Shown here one piece after another: positions 53,121 through 62,229 of a stretch of DNA of 64,000 nucleotides. The notes below the pieces were generated by a model that searched no databases, was not told the origin of the DNA, and worked only from the letters and a program-made list of their open reading frames with translations. This stretch comes from DATFVA01 sp963832715. GTDB taxonomy: Bacteria > Bacteroidota > Ignavibacteria > Ignavibacteriales > Ignavibacteriaceae. A program made the translations under genes and the position numbers. Where the stretch lies: positions 248,001 to 312,000 of the forward strand of contig CAWHVB010000003.1 of assembly GCA_963832715.1 (NCBI GenBank), written 5' to 3'. Numbering within the stretch: position 1 is the first letter of the stretch; every line of letters starts with the position of its first letter.

Positions 53121-54647
53121 ATGAATAAACCCCGCTTAAGTTTCTGGCAGATCTGGAATATGAGTTTCGGATTCCTGGGGATCCAATTCGGGTTCGCCCT
53201 TCAAAACGCTAATGTCAGCAGGATATTTGAAACTCTGGGAGCCGACATTGACTCAATCCCAATTTTGTGGATCGCGGCACCAGTGACAGGACTAATCATC
53301 CAGCCGATCATAGGGCATTTCAGCGATAAAACGTGGACAAGACTCGGGAGAAGAAGACCTTACTTCTTCGGGGGTGCTGTTCTTGCATCCACAGCTATAA
53401 TTTTTATGCCCAACTCCCCTGCCCTCTGGGTAGCTGCCGGAATGCTGTGGATAATGGATGCATCGATAAACATCTCAATGGAACCATTCCGTGCATTTGT
53501 TGCAGATAACCTTCCATCAGAGCAGCGGACTATCGGCTATTCAATGCAGAGTTTTTTTATAGGCATCGGCGCTGTTGTAGCATCTGCTCTTCCTTATATG
53601 CTCACTAACTGGTTTAACATTGCCAATACTGCACCGGCGGGACAAATTCCTGATTCGGTAAAGTTTTCATTTTATATCGGAGGAGCGGTTTTCTTTCTGG
53701 CGGTGCTCTGGACAGTAGCAACGACAAAAGAATATCCTCCCGAAGAACTTAAACGATTTGCTGAGAGTGAGGCTGCACTCCAAAAAGAAGCGGGCTATCA
53801 GATTCCCCTTGATGTAACAGCTTCTAAATTTTTTACGAATGGATTTATCTGGGTATTAGCCGGGGCTGCATGTTCATCCGTGTTGTATTTCATTTTAAAT
53901 GAAACTGATTTCGGATTATATGTTTTGTTCGTAGGACTGGCAGTATTCGGTTTTGTACAGCTAATCGCAGGACTGATGACGAAAGCAGGAAATATTAAAA
54001 ACGGTTTTGTAGTTGTTACCAATGATTTATATAAAATGCCTGCCACAATGAAGCAGCTTGCCGTGGTTCAGTTTTTCTCATGGTTTGCTTTATTTGCAAT
54101 GTGGATTTATACTACTCCGGCGGTAACGCACCATATATTCGGAGCAACAGATCCAACCTCCGAACTATTTAATAAAGGGGCTGACTGGGTAGGTGTACTT
54201 ATGTCTGTTTATAACGGTTTTGCCGCGGTAATGGCATTTGTACTGGTATGGCTGGCAAAAAGAACCAGCCGGAAAAGCGTACATATGATTAGTCTCGTGA
54301 TAGGCGGAATCTCCTTCGCCTCATTTTATGTAATTCAGAATCCCGACCTCCTTCTGATTTCTGAACTGGGGATCGGACTAGCGTGGGCATCAATACTTGC
54401 TATGCCGTATGCAATACTTGCCGGTTCAATTCCACCTGAGAAGATGGGTGTGTATATGGGGATATTTAATTTTTTTATAGTCATTCCCCAGATTACCGCA
54501 GCAGCTATATTAGGATGGTTTGTAAGAGTACCTTTCGGGGGTGAGGCAATTTATGCATTATTACTCGGCGGCGCTTCAATGATCTTTGCCGGTGTGATGG
54601 TGATGTTTGTGAAGGATGTGGATGAAGTGTCGGGGAATAAATACTAA
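53121..54647 (+). CDS. MFS sugar transporter of the sucrose/maltose (SLC45-like) type
   Basis: A 508-residue protein with 12 predicted membrane segments. The signature 'GHFSDKTWTRLGRRRPYFFGGA' after helix 2 is that of the SLC45/plant sucrose carrier-like MFS group, often called maltose or sucrose transporters in Bacteroidota. A long loop with 'TKEYPPEELKRFAESEAALQKEAGY' separates the halves. It probably imports a disaccharide with protons or sodium. It diverges from the cytochrome gene and converges on an ABC maltose-type uptake system. Confidence 0.87.
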   Translation: MNKPRLSFWQIWNMSFGFLGIQFGFALQNANVSRIFETLGADIDSIPILWIAAPVTGLIIQPIIGHFSDKTWTRLGRRRPYFFGGAVLASTAIIFMPNSPALWVAAGMLWIMDASINISMEPFRAFVADNLPSEQRTIGYSMQSFFIGIGAVVASALPYMLTNWFNIANTAPAGQIPDSVKFSFYIGGAVFFLAVLWTVATTKEYPPEELKRFAESEAALQKEAGYQIPLDVTASKFFTNGFIWVLAGAACSSVLYFILNETDFGLYVLFVGLAVFGFVQLIAGLMTKAGNIKNGFVVVTNDLYKMPATMKQLAVVQFFSWFALFAMWIYTTPAVTHHIFGATDPTSELFNKGADWVGVLMSVYNGFAAVMAFVLVWLAKRTSRKSVHMISLVIGGISFASFYVIQNPDLLLISELGIGLAWASILAMPYAILAGSIPPEKMGVYMGIFNFFIVIPQITAAAILGWFVRVPFGGEAIYALLLGGASMIFAGVMVMFVKDVDEVSGNKY

Positions 54648-54648
54648 T

Positions 54649-54712
54649 TAGCAATTAGCAATTAACAATTAACAATTAACAATTAGTAATTTGTAATTTA
54701 TAATTATGAATT
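54649..54712. repeat. AT-rich tandem repeat TTAACAATTAACAATT
   Basis: Several imperfect copies of AATTAACAATTA run together between the convergent MFS and ABC permease genes. The same repeat type makes up part of the signal-peptide codons of the gene ending at 37580. Confidence 0.8.
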
Positions 54713-54721
54713 GATAAATGA

Positions 54722-55555
54722 TTAACCTTTGACGCTGCCGAGGGTTAGGCCGGAGACCAGCCATTTGCTTAATACAATGAATAATATTACCACCGGGATG
54801 CTCACGATTAAAGCAGCGGCGGCATATAAGCCCCATTCAGTTGTTAAGTTCGACTGGAAAGATTTTAATCCCAGGGGCAGTGTATAAAGCGATGTATCCT
54901 GCAGAACCTGTGCGGCTACAATATATTCAGACCAGGCTGTCATAAAAGAAAACAATGCTGTGATGACTAATGCAGGAGCCGCCAACGGGAAAATTATTTT
55001 ATAAAATGCCTGCCACCTGCTGCATCCATCTATACGTGCACTTTCCTCAAGACTAAGAGGGATCGTATCATAATACCCTTTCATCTGCCATACGCAGAAA
55101 GGCAGTGCGGTTGCGGAATAGACGATGATAATTCCGAGGTAGCTATTTATTAGTCCAAGCTTAATAAGCATAATATACATAGGAAGGAGCAGCATGGTTG
55201 CGGGGAACATCTGGGTTGTTAACAATCCCAGCATACTGAACTGTTTACCTATAAAGTGAAATCTCGAGAGGGCATATCCTGCGGTTGATGCCAGGGCAAC
55301 CCCTGTAACGGTAACGACAAAAGACACGATAGTACTATTCCATACCCACAGAAGAAAAGGTCTGTTTGTGAATAATTCCACATACTGCTTAAAAGTTGCA
55401 TTATCAGGAATGATCGATAAAGATGTCGAAAGAAGTCTGTCGTTTGGTCTGATAGATATCGTAAAAACATTTATGACCGGATATAATGCGACCAGGGTAA
55501 ATAATATCAGAAATAAGTATGTTAAAATATCTGCAAGTAATTTTTTACGGTTCAT
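54722..55555 (-). CDS. ABC sugar transporter permease (MalG type)
   Basis: A 277-residue membrane protein with six helices and the EAA loop 'LEESARIDGCSRWQAFYKIIFPLAAPAL' that contacts the ATPase. The end 'WLVSGLTLGSVKG' is typical of MalG/LacG. It pairs with the MalF-like half of the neighbouring fusion. No ATPase gene is present here; a shared UgpC/MsmX-type ATPase elsewhere is likely. Confidence 0.93.
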   Translation of the reverse strand: MNRKKLLADILTYLFLILFTLVALYPVINVFTISIRPNDRLLSTSLSIIPDNATFKQYVELFTNRPFLLWVWNSTIVSFVVTVTGVALASTAGYALSRFHFIGKQFSMLGLLTTQMFPATMLLLPMYIMLIKLGLINSYLGIIIVYSATALPFCVWQMKGYYDTIPLSLEESARIDGCSRWQAFYKIIFPLAAPALVITALFSFMTAWSEYIVAAQVLQDTSLYTLPLGLKSFQSNLTTEWGLYAAAALIVSIPVVILFIVLSKWLVSGLTLGSVKG

Positions 55556-55567
55556 ATTATTTTCGTA

Positions 55568-57784
55568 TTAATATATTGATTCCGTCGCCCTCGTTCTCCT
55601 GAGAAAAGTCAATCCGAATGCAAGGAGAATTAAAAATATGACAACGCTGAACGCAGCGGCATAGCCGTACCGGTACAGGTTAAACGCTGCCTTATATACA
55701 AAAGACACCAGGATATGAGTTTTATCGGAAGGTTCTCCTGCGTTGCTTACAAGCCAGACAACGTTAATATTGTTAAAGGTCCATATAACCCCCAGCGTGA
55801 TTGCCGGGATCATTACTGGTTTTATGAGGGGTATCGTAATGGATTTCAATTTTTGGTACCACTTAGCACCGTCAATGTCAGCCGCTTCATAAAGTTCTTT
55901 CGGTATGCTCTGCAGGGCCCCCAGAGCTATGATCATCATAAAGGGAAAGCCGAGCCAGATGTTTGTTATGATAACAGCCATAAATGCTTCTACAGGAGAC
56001 TTCAGCCATTCGACAGGCGACATCGAAAGAAACTTCACGATTATAAGGTTAATTGCGCCGTACTCATAATTAAACATGCCGCGCCATGTTAATGCTACTA
56101 TGTACTGCGGTATTGCCCAGGGGAGGATGAGTAATGTCCTGAATACCCCGGAGCCAGGGAGGCTGCGGTTTATAAGCAGTGCAAGGGTAACACCAAGTAC
56201 GACGTGAAAAACAATGTTTGTGCCTGTCCATATTATTGTCTTCAAAAAGAATTCATAGAACTGCGGTTCGGCAAATACCTTAGCATACTGGTAAAATCCA
56301 ACAATACTCCAATCATTGATATGAGCGAGGCTCATATTAGAAACCGAAAGTATAATATTATAAATAAAGGGATACAGAATTACGGCGATCATAATTATCA
56401 TCGCGGGAAGAAGAAGATAATATGCAAATCTGTTACGCTTAAAGTTCTTAAAGAAAGCGGCTAAACTTTTCCTGGTAAAGAACAAAAGTGCGACGACAGC
56501 AAGGAAGAAAATAACAAATACAATAGTCCTGCCAACCGGATCTACATAATCCTCTCTCAGTTCTTTAATTTTTTTTACCGCATCCTCCTGCATCTGTTTT
56601 GCAGCTTTCTGAGGCGTGATTGCACCGCCCAATACGGCCTGGTATGCAGGACGCATTGCATCCCAAATTGCCCGCATTTCTGTAACAATAGGAAGTGCTA
56701 TGCCGTGATCTATCTGGTTCTTTGAGTTTATAAATATTTCATCGTTGGTGAGTTTCGGGTTGGTGTAGAGTTCCTTCCTGCTGGGGAAAGTCTTTACTTC
56801 GAGCGCAGTCTCAAGCTGTTTTTCAGGACTCATTAAAAATTTCAGGAGGTCTTTTATCTCACCCAGTTTCTTTTCATCTACATTTTTGTTAATAGAATAA
56901 CCTTTTGGAGCAACCATAGGAGTGGCATATTTTCCAGTCTCAGTAATCAACGGCAAGATAGAAATGCCATAGTTGATGCCGGCATTACCATAGCTCGACC
57001 ATGACCAGTCGCCATTAATTATCATTCCAGCCTTGCCTTCTTTAAAAAGGACATCTGCGATATCATAATCAGCCTCACCGGGGATGATCTTATATTTATC
57101 CCGCAGATCTGCTATAAAATTAAGAGCATTCACCATTGCCGGAGTATTCAGAGTAGGCGTATCGGTACTATCGAGCACCCATCCGCCGAACCCTGTAAGG
57201 AAAGGGATAAAGAAATATGGTTCCGTATAGTTCCAGACAAGTCCGTACTGATCAATTCTGCCGTCGCCGTTTAAATCTTTTGTAAGCTTCTTCCCTATCT
57301 CAATCAATTCTTTATCCGTTTTGGGAGGAACAGGAACAAGGTCTTTATTATAAACCAGAGTCAGATGGTTGCCGAGTTTATCCGCCAGCTGCCAGAGGTG
57401 GCCCTTATAAGTTATCAAAGCTTTATCGTTAAAATGGGAGAGATAGTCTTTTGAAAATACATTTTCGAGCGGTTTAATAATCTCCATATCCGCAAAAGGT
57501 CCTACCTGGTCAGATGGGCCATAAATAAGATCAGGGCCCTGTCCGCCTATTGCCGCGACGATATACCCCGACCGCATTTCCTCGGTTTCCTTGTACAACT
57601 GAATTATCTTTATCCCGGGATGCAGATTCATATATTCATCTATCTGCCTCTGGAGAACGTTCTTTTCCTCGGGACGCATATTATGCCAGATGACGATCTG
57701 GTTTTCCGGTTCCTTATGGGCACACCCTGAGAAAAAAACAGCAATAAGAATTAGAGATATGAAAAGATATTTTGGGCTGATCAT
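55568..57784 (-). CDS. Fused sugar-binding lipoprotein and ABC permease (MalE-MalF fusion)
   Basis: A 738-residue protein. Residues 1-19 are a lipoprotein signal with lipobox FSGC. Residues about 24-420 are a family 1 solute-binding protein ('IVIWHNMRPEEKNVLQRQIDEY', 'VAAIGGQGPDLIYGPSD', 'NTPAMVNALNFIADL', 'GKAGMIINGDWSWSSYG'). After a transmembrane helix near 430, residues about 455-738 are a MalF-like permease with EAA loop 'LYEAADIDGAKWYQKLKSITIP'. Normally these are separate proteins, so this one fixes the binding protein to the channel. The gene is 12 bases before the MalG-type permease and is co-transcribed. Likely substrate: maltose or another oligosaccharide. Confidence 0.9.
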   Translation of the reverse strand: MISPKYLFISLILIAVFFSGCAHKEPENQIVIWHNMRPEEKNVLQRQIDEYMNLHPGIKIIQLYKETEEMRSGYIVAAIGGQGPDLIYGPSDQVGPFADMEIIKPLENVFSKDYLSHFNDKALITYKGHLWQLADKLGNHLTLVYNKDLVPVPPKTDKELIEIGKKLTKDLNGDGRIDQYGLVWNYTEPYFFIPFLTGFGGWVLDSTDTPTLNTPAMVNALNFIADLRDKYKIIPGEADYDIADVLFKEGKAGMIINGDWSWSSYGNAGINYGISILPLITETGKYATPMVAPKGYSINKNVDEKKLGEIKDLLKFLMSPEKQLETALEVKTFPSRKELYTNPKLTNDEIFINSKNQIDHGIALPIVTEMRAIWDAMRPAYQAVLGGAITPQKAAKQMQEDAVKKIKELREDYVDPVGRTIVFVIFFLAVVALLFFTRKSLAAFFKNFKRNRFAYYLLLPAMIIMIAVILYPFIYNIILSVSNMSLAHINDWSIVGFYQYAKVFAEPQFYEFFLKTIIWTGTNIVFHVVLGVTLALLINRSLPGSGVFRTLLILPWAIPQYIVALTWRGMFNYEYGAINLIIVKFLSMSPVEWLKSPVEAFMAVIITNIWLGFPFMMIIALGALQSIPKELYEAADIDGAKWYQKLKSITIPLIKPVMIPAITLGVIWTFNNINVVWLVSNAGEPSDKTHILVSFVYKAAFNLYRYGYAAAFSVVIFLILLAFGLTFLRRTRATESIY

Positions 57785-57859
57785 TAATTACCTGAAAATA
57801 GCTGCGTTAAAATAGGCAATGGGATAGAATGTTGAAAGTGGGTTATTGAAAAGTATCAG

Positions 57860-58540
57860 TTAGCTGCCGGAGGACGCCCAATTACCAATTGTTGAGGCAA
57901 GTTCCCTCAAGACTGAATCATCAGTTCTACCTGAACTCTTAAGCATATGAAAGGAATGATCAGCCCCGTCTATTACATGAAGGGCGGCTTTGTCACCTAG
58001 TTTCTTCACGACCGGCTTCAACAATTCGGGCTCTGCCAGTTTATCCCTTGTCCCCTGCAGGAAAAGCAAAGGTACGTCTACGTTGAACAAATGTTCTGAT
58101 CTTTCAGTTGAAGGTTTGCCGGGAGGATGCAGAGGGAAACCAATAAAAACTATCCCTTTAACATTTTCAAGCGGCGCTTTAGAAGCAACCATAGATGTCA
58201 TTCTTCCGCCCATCGATTTGCCGCCTGCGAAGACCGGGAGACTACCTGAAAAATCGCGGGCAGTTTTAACTGCAGAACGAACGGTTTCCATTAACACCGG
58301 TGCAAAATCGGGTCTCTTTTTCTTATTTTCAGTATAAGGGAAATTATATCTCAATGTTCCGATTTTTTCATCAGCAAGATAACCTGCAAAAGTCTCCATA
58401 AACGAATGATGCATATCAGCACCTGCACCATGAGCCAGCACCAGGAACAACTTTGCTTTCTCAGGCATAATTACAATCCCGCTCACCTTGCCGGAGTTTT
58501 TTGAAGCGGTGAAAGTGATATTCTGGACGGTACTTTTCAT
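57860..58540 (-). CDS. Alpha/beta hydrolase of the TEX30/KANL3 (dienelactone-hydrolase-like) type
   Basis: A 226-residue cytoplasmic hydrolase. The nucleophile elbow is 'GGKSMGG', the acid is in 'LFLQGTRDKLAEPE', and the His is in 'IDGADHSFHM'. The oxyanion region is 'LVLAHGAGADMHHSFM'. The ATG at 58540 is chosen; a longer frame to 58687 reads through low-complexity DNA and gives a meaningless Phe/Ser-rich extension. Substrate unknown. Confidence 0.83.
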   Translation of the reverse strand: MKSTVQNITFTASKNSGKVSGIVIMPEKAKLFLVLAHGAGADMHHSFMETFAGYLADEKIGTLRYNFPYTENKKKRPDFAPVLMETVRSAVKTARDFSGSLPVFAGGKSMGGRMTSMVASKAPLENVKGIVFIGFPLHPPGKPSTERSEHLFNVDVPLLFLQGTRDKLAEPELLKPVVKKLGDKAALHVIDGADHSFHMLKSSGRTDDSVLRELASTIGNWASSGS

Positions 58541-58838
58541 AAAGCGGAATATACAAGGAATATTTTTCAAGAAAAAAGAGAAAAGGAACAAGTAGGCTGG
58601 AGGAAAGGAAGATAGGAGGATATGAAGATAAGAAGATGAGAAGATGAGAAGGTAAGCGGGTGGGGACAGAAAGAAGTTAAAGAACAAGGAAGATCAGCGG
58701 CAAATAACGAAATTTCTACTTTTTTAGCTTCATTCGAGCATTATCTATAATTTAATAGTGAATAGTATTACATTTGGAATTCATTATTTGCATTTAATCC
58801 CGTATAAAAATAATTTTTATCCCTAATTTTGTGGAATT
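58541..58838. repeat. Purine-rich AAGATGAGAAGATAAG low-complexity spacer
   Basis: About 58590-58665 is a degenerate run of GAAGATGAGAAGATGAGAAG-like units. A similar run lies at 62270-62345. The remainder is AT-rich leader for smpB. Confidence 0.75.
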
Positions 58839-59294
58839 ATGGCCAAAGAGACCGACGAAAAAAATATTACCGTAAACAGAAAAGCCCGGCACGAATACAC
58901 TATTCTGCAGACTTACGAAGCCGGCATTGTTCTTCAGGGTACTGAGGTTAAATCACTCAGGCAGGGAAAAGCAAACCTGGTTGACAGTTATGCAAACCTG
59001 GTTAACGGCGAAGTTTTTCTTTTCGGGGCACATATAAGCGCTTATGAACAAGGCAACATCAATAATCATGAACCTACCCGGACCCGGAAACTACTCCTGA
59101 ATAAAAGCGAGATCAAAAAATTAATAGGAAAAGTTAAAGAGAAGGGCTTAACATTAATTCCATTAAGATTATATTTCAGGAATGGAAAAGCAAAAGTTGA
59201 GCTGGCGCTGGCAAAAGGAAAGAAGGTGTACGATAAGAGAGAATCGATTGCGAAGAGAGACAGGCAGAGAGACCAGGAAAGAAGTATGAAGTAA
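58839..59294 (+). CDS. smpB: SsrA-binding protein SmpB
   Basis: A 151-residue SmpB with 'NRKARHEYTILQTYEAGIVLQGTEVKSLRQGKANLVDSYA' type N-terminal half and the basic tail 'YDKRESIAKRDRQRD' that lies in the mRNA channel. It delivers tmRNA to stalled ribosomes. The tmRNA gene itself is not in the window. Confidence 0.98.
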   Translation: MAKETDEKNITVNRKARHEYTILQTYEAGIVLQGTEVKSLRQGKANLVDSYANLVNGEVFLFGAHISAYEQGNINNHEPTRTRKLLLNKSEIKKLIGKVKEKGLTLIPLRLYFRNGKAKVELALAKGKKVYDKRESIAKRDRQRDQERSMK

Positions 59295-59295
59295 A

Positions 59296-59453
59296 ATGAA
59301 TGATTGGATGATTGAGTGATTGAATGATTGTTGAGCCTCGAGGCGAAACCCCACTTTGCGGGGAACGGGATTGACTGAATGACTGAATAACTGAATGACT
59401 GAATGGTTGAATGGTTTGAATGACTGAATGGTTTGAGTGACTGAATTGTTGCC
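59296..59453. repeat. TGAATGATTGAATGACTGA low-complexity run with embedded hairpin
   Basis: A degenerate repeat with a 4- to 8-base step runs from the smpB stop to about 59453. It is interrupted by an inverted segment CCTCGAGG and CCCCACTTTGCGGGG (about 59335-59363). No gene seen. Confidence 0.8.
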
Positions 59454-59516
59454 TGGCTGTATGCACATGATGGGATGGGATTTAAATAATTATTAAGAAA
59501 TAAATTGAGAGAGAAA

Positions 59517-60731
59517 TTGTCGTTTCCAGCACTAAATGAACAAATGGACCTTATTAAAAGGGGTGCATTTGAAATAATTCCGGAAGATGAACTAGTTAAG
59601 AAATTAGAAAATTCACTCAAGAAGAATATTCCGTTAAATATTAAATTAGGCTGCGACCCAAGCAGGCCGGATCTTCATATTGGTCATTCGGTCGTTTTGA
59701 GAAAGCTGGCGCAGTTTCAGGAACTCGGGCACCAGGCGATTCTTATAATTGGTGATTTTACAGGAATGATAGGTGATCCGTCAGGCAGAAATGTAACACG
59801 CCCTTCCCTCTCACTGGAGGAAACCAGGCAGAACGGTTTAACATATTTCGAGCAGGCCTCAAAAATACTCCATAAAGATCAGACAAAAATTGCATACAAC
59901 TCGGAATGGCTTGCCAAAATGAGTTTTGAAGATGTAATCCGACTGGCTTCTAAGTACACAGTTGCACGGATGCTTGAGAGGGATGATTTCACCAAAAGGT
60001 ACAAGGGCGGCGAGCCTATAAGTCTCCATGAACTCCTTTACCCGCTCGCGCAGGCTATGGATTCGGTTGCGATTAAAAGTGATGTTGAACTAGGCGGAAC
60101 AGATCAGAAATTTAATCTTCTGGTCGGGAGAGACATTCAGCGTGAATTCAATGTAGAGCCGCAGGTAATTTTAACAATGCCTCTGCTGGTAGGTACTGAT
60201 GGCGTCGAAAAAATGAGTAAATCATACAATAATTATATCGGCGTTTCTGATACTCCCGGAGAGATGTTCGGTAAGACACTTTCGATTCCGGATGAATTAA
60301 TATATACGTATTTTGAACTTGCAACGGATATTCCAAACACGGAACTTTCGGAGATAAAAAATCAGCTGGATTCACAAAGGGTAAATCCCCGCGATTTAAA
60401 AAGACAGCTGGCGAAAATTCTTATCCGAATGTATCACAGCATTGAAGCCTCAGAGGAAGCTGAAAAAGAATTCGATAAGATCTTTATTCAAAAAGAAGTC
60501 CCGGATGATATTCCGGAAATAACATTAGATGAGAACAGCGGAATCGGAATACTCGATCTGATTGTTAAGGTAAATTTCGCTTCTTCCAGAGGAGAGGCAA
60601 GAAGGCTCGTAACCCAGGGCGGTGTATCGATAGATGGTGAAAAGATCAGCGACATAAATGCAGAGATAACCCTGGAGAAGCCAAAAGTACTTAAAGTAGG
60701 AAAAAGAAAGTTTATTAAAATCACATCATAG
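59517..60731 (+). CDS. tyrS: Tyrosine-tRNA ligase
   Basis: About 404 residues of class I TyrRS. It has the HIGH motif in 'DLHIGHSVVLRKL', 'GDFTGMIGDPSGR', the tyrosine-pocket segment 'YPLAQAMDSVAIKSDVELGGTDQKFNLL', KMSKS in 'VEKMSKSYNNYIG', and a C-terminal S4 RNA-binding domain ('ASSRGEARRLVTQGGVSIDG'). No ATG precedes the conserved 'FPALNEQMDLIKRG'. TTG 59517, with GAGAGAG just upstream, is preferred; TTG 59505 is the alternative. It leads a run of three genes that seem to begin with TTG. Confidence 0.96.
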   Translation: MSFPALNEQMDLIKRGAFEIIPEDELVKKLENSLKKNIPLNIKLGCDPSRPDLHIGHSVVLRKLAQFQELGHQAILIIGDFTGMIGDPSGRNVTRPSLSLEETRQNGLTYFEQASKILHKDQTKIAYNSEWLAKMSFEDVIRLASKYTVARMLERDDFTKRYKGGEPISLHELLYPLAQAMDSVAIKSDVELGGTDQKFNLLVGRDIQREFNVEPQVILTMPLLVGTDGVEKMSKSYNNYIGVSDTPGEMFGKTLSIPDELIYTYFELATDIPNTELSEIKNQLDSQRVNPRDLKRQLAKILIRMYHSIEASEEAEKEFDKIFIQKEVPDDIPEITLDENSGIGILDLIVKVNFASSRGEARRLVTQGGVSIDGEKISDINAEITLEKPKVLKVGKRKFIKITS

Positions 60732-60751
60732 CTTAGAAAGGAGATGATATA

Positions 60752-61297
60752 TTGTATGTTCCAACTAAAATTTTCTTTACCAAAGGGGTAGGCAGACATA
60801 AAGAGTATTTAACATCTTTTGAGCTTGCCCTTAGAAGTGCCGGGGTAGAGATATGTAATTTGGTGACTGTAAGCAGCATCTATCCCGTTGGTTGTAAAAA
60901 AATAAGTAAAGAAGAAGGATTAAAGGAACTCTCACCCGGCCAGATAACCTTCGCTGTAATGGCCCGAAATTCCACAAATGAACCGAACAGACTAATAGCA
61001 GCGTCCATTGGAGCTGCGCTTCCCGCTGACCCTTCTCAGTACGGATATCTGTCCGAGCATCACCCATTTGGTGAAACAGAAAAAGTGGCAGGTGAATACG
61101 CAGAAGACCTGGCCGCGACAATGCTGGCAACCACCCTCGGTGTTGAATTCAACCCCGATATAGACTGGAGTGAAAGAGAGAATATTTATAAAATGTCGGG
61201 AAAGATTGTAAGGTCTTTCAATATTACACAATCGGCCGAAGGCGACAAGAACGGCTTGTGGACCACTGTGCTGGCCATTGGTGTTCTTTTACCATAA
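60752..61297 (+). CDS. pdaD: Pyruvoyl-dependent arginine decarboxylase
   Basis: A 181-residue PvlArgDC. The proenzyme self-cleaves between the serines of 'VTVSSIYPVGC' to make the pyruvoyl group. The N-terminus 'YVPTKIFFTKGVGRHKEYLTSFELAL' and 'SEHHPFGETEKVAGEYAEDLA' are characteristic. It makes agmatine from arginine for polyamines. TTG 60752 is the start: AAAGGAGA is correctly spaced and no in-frame ATG is near. It follows tyrS by 20 bases. Confidence 0.93.
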   Translation: MYVPTKIFFTKGVGRHKEYLTSFELALRSAGVEICNLVTVSSIYPVGCKKISKEEGLKELSPGQITFAVMARNSTNEPNRLIAASIGAALPADPSQYGYLSEHHPFGETEKVAGEYAEDLAATMLATTLGVEFNPDIDWSERENIYKMSGKIVRSFNITQSAEGDKNGLWTTVLAIGVLLP

Positions 61298-61311
61298 GAG
61301 CAGGATTAAAT

Positions 61312-62229
61312 TTGTTTAATGAGTTTACGTTCTGGATTGTATTTGTAATAATCGCATTTATAATAATTATAATCGATTTATATGTAACAGATCATAGACA
61401 AGGCGTAATAGGTCTAAAAAAAAGTCTTATGTGGAGCGGTGTCTGGATTAGCACCGCTCTTCTTTTTTTCGTCGCTATTCATTTCTTTCTTGAACGAGGT
61501 CCCCATCGCAGCCTGGAGTTCATAACCGGCTACCTCATCGAATATTCCTTATCTGTCGACAACCTTTTTGTATTCCTGCTGATCTTTAAGACTATGGGAA
61601 TCAGCAGCGAGAACCAGCCTCATGTTCTTAAGTGGGGAATCCTCAGTGCAATAGTGCTGAGGGTAATATTCATTCTAATCGGCGTAGGCCTGATAAATCT
61701 TTTCCAGCCGATTATATATTTATTCGGACTTATCCTTTTATACGGCGCATATAAAATGGCGTTTGGCGAAGATAAGGAAATAAACCTGGAGCGGCATCCT
61801 GTTATAAAATTCATAAGAAGGTTTTTTAATATCCTTCCTGATTATAAAGGCAAGAAGTTCTTTACGAAGAAAAACGGAACAATATTCGCCACTCCTGTTT
61901 TTATAACACTGCTCCTGATTGAATCTTCAGATATAGTCTTTGCAGTTGATTCAATACCCGCGATTATCGCCATAACAAGGGATCCATTCATAATTATAAC
62001 TTCGAACATATTTGCAATAATGGGATTGAGAGCGCTGTACTTCTCCCTGGCAGGGATTGTCGATCTTTTTGTCTATTTAAAATACGGCGTTGCCATAATC
62101 TTATTTTATGTAGGTGTCAAGATGATGATCTCTGATATCTACCATATCCCGACACCAGTTTCTTTAGGAATAATAATTCTATTACTTGCCGGATCAGTAA
62201 TTTTATCCTTAATGCGTAAGAAGCAGTGA
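61312..62229 (+). CDS. TerC/Alx family integral membrane protein
   Basis: About 305 residues with some nine membrane segments. Family hallmarks are 'EFITGYLIEYSLSVDNLFVFLLIF', 'GAYKMAFGEDKE' and 'LLIESSDIVFAVDSIPAI', with acidic residues in helices that suit metal (Mn) movement. An upstream in-frame ATG at 61258 lies inside pdaD. TTG 61312, preceded by AGCAGGA, gives the normal N-terminus. Members include Mn exporters and tellurite-resistance proteins. Confidence 0.88.
   Translation: MFNEFTFWIVFVIIAFIIIIIDLYVTDHRQGVIGLKKSLMWSGVWISTALLFFVAIHFFLERGPHRSLEFITGYLIEYSLSVDNLFVFLLIFKTMGISSENQPHVLKWGILSAIVLRVIFILIGVGLINLFQPIIYLFGLILLYGAYKMAFGEDKEINLERHPVIKFIRRFFNILPDYKGKKFFTKKNGTIFATPVFITLLLIESSDIVFAVDSIPAIIAITRDPFIIITSNIFAIMGLRALYFSLAGIVDLFVYLKYGVAIILFYVGVKMMISDIYHIPTPVSLGIIILLLAGSVILSLMRKKQ

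Noticed and set aside
58541..58687. N-terminal extension of the alpha/beta hydrolase
   Set aside because: It translates the GAAGATGAG low-complexity run into a Phe/Ser/Leu-rich string with no family support; the ATG at 58540 fits.
61258..61311. Longer start for the TerC protein inside pdaD
   Set aside because: The extension is the out-of-frame end of pdaD and lacks the expected hydrophobic N-terminus.
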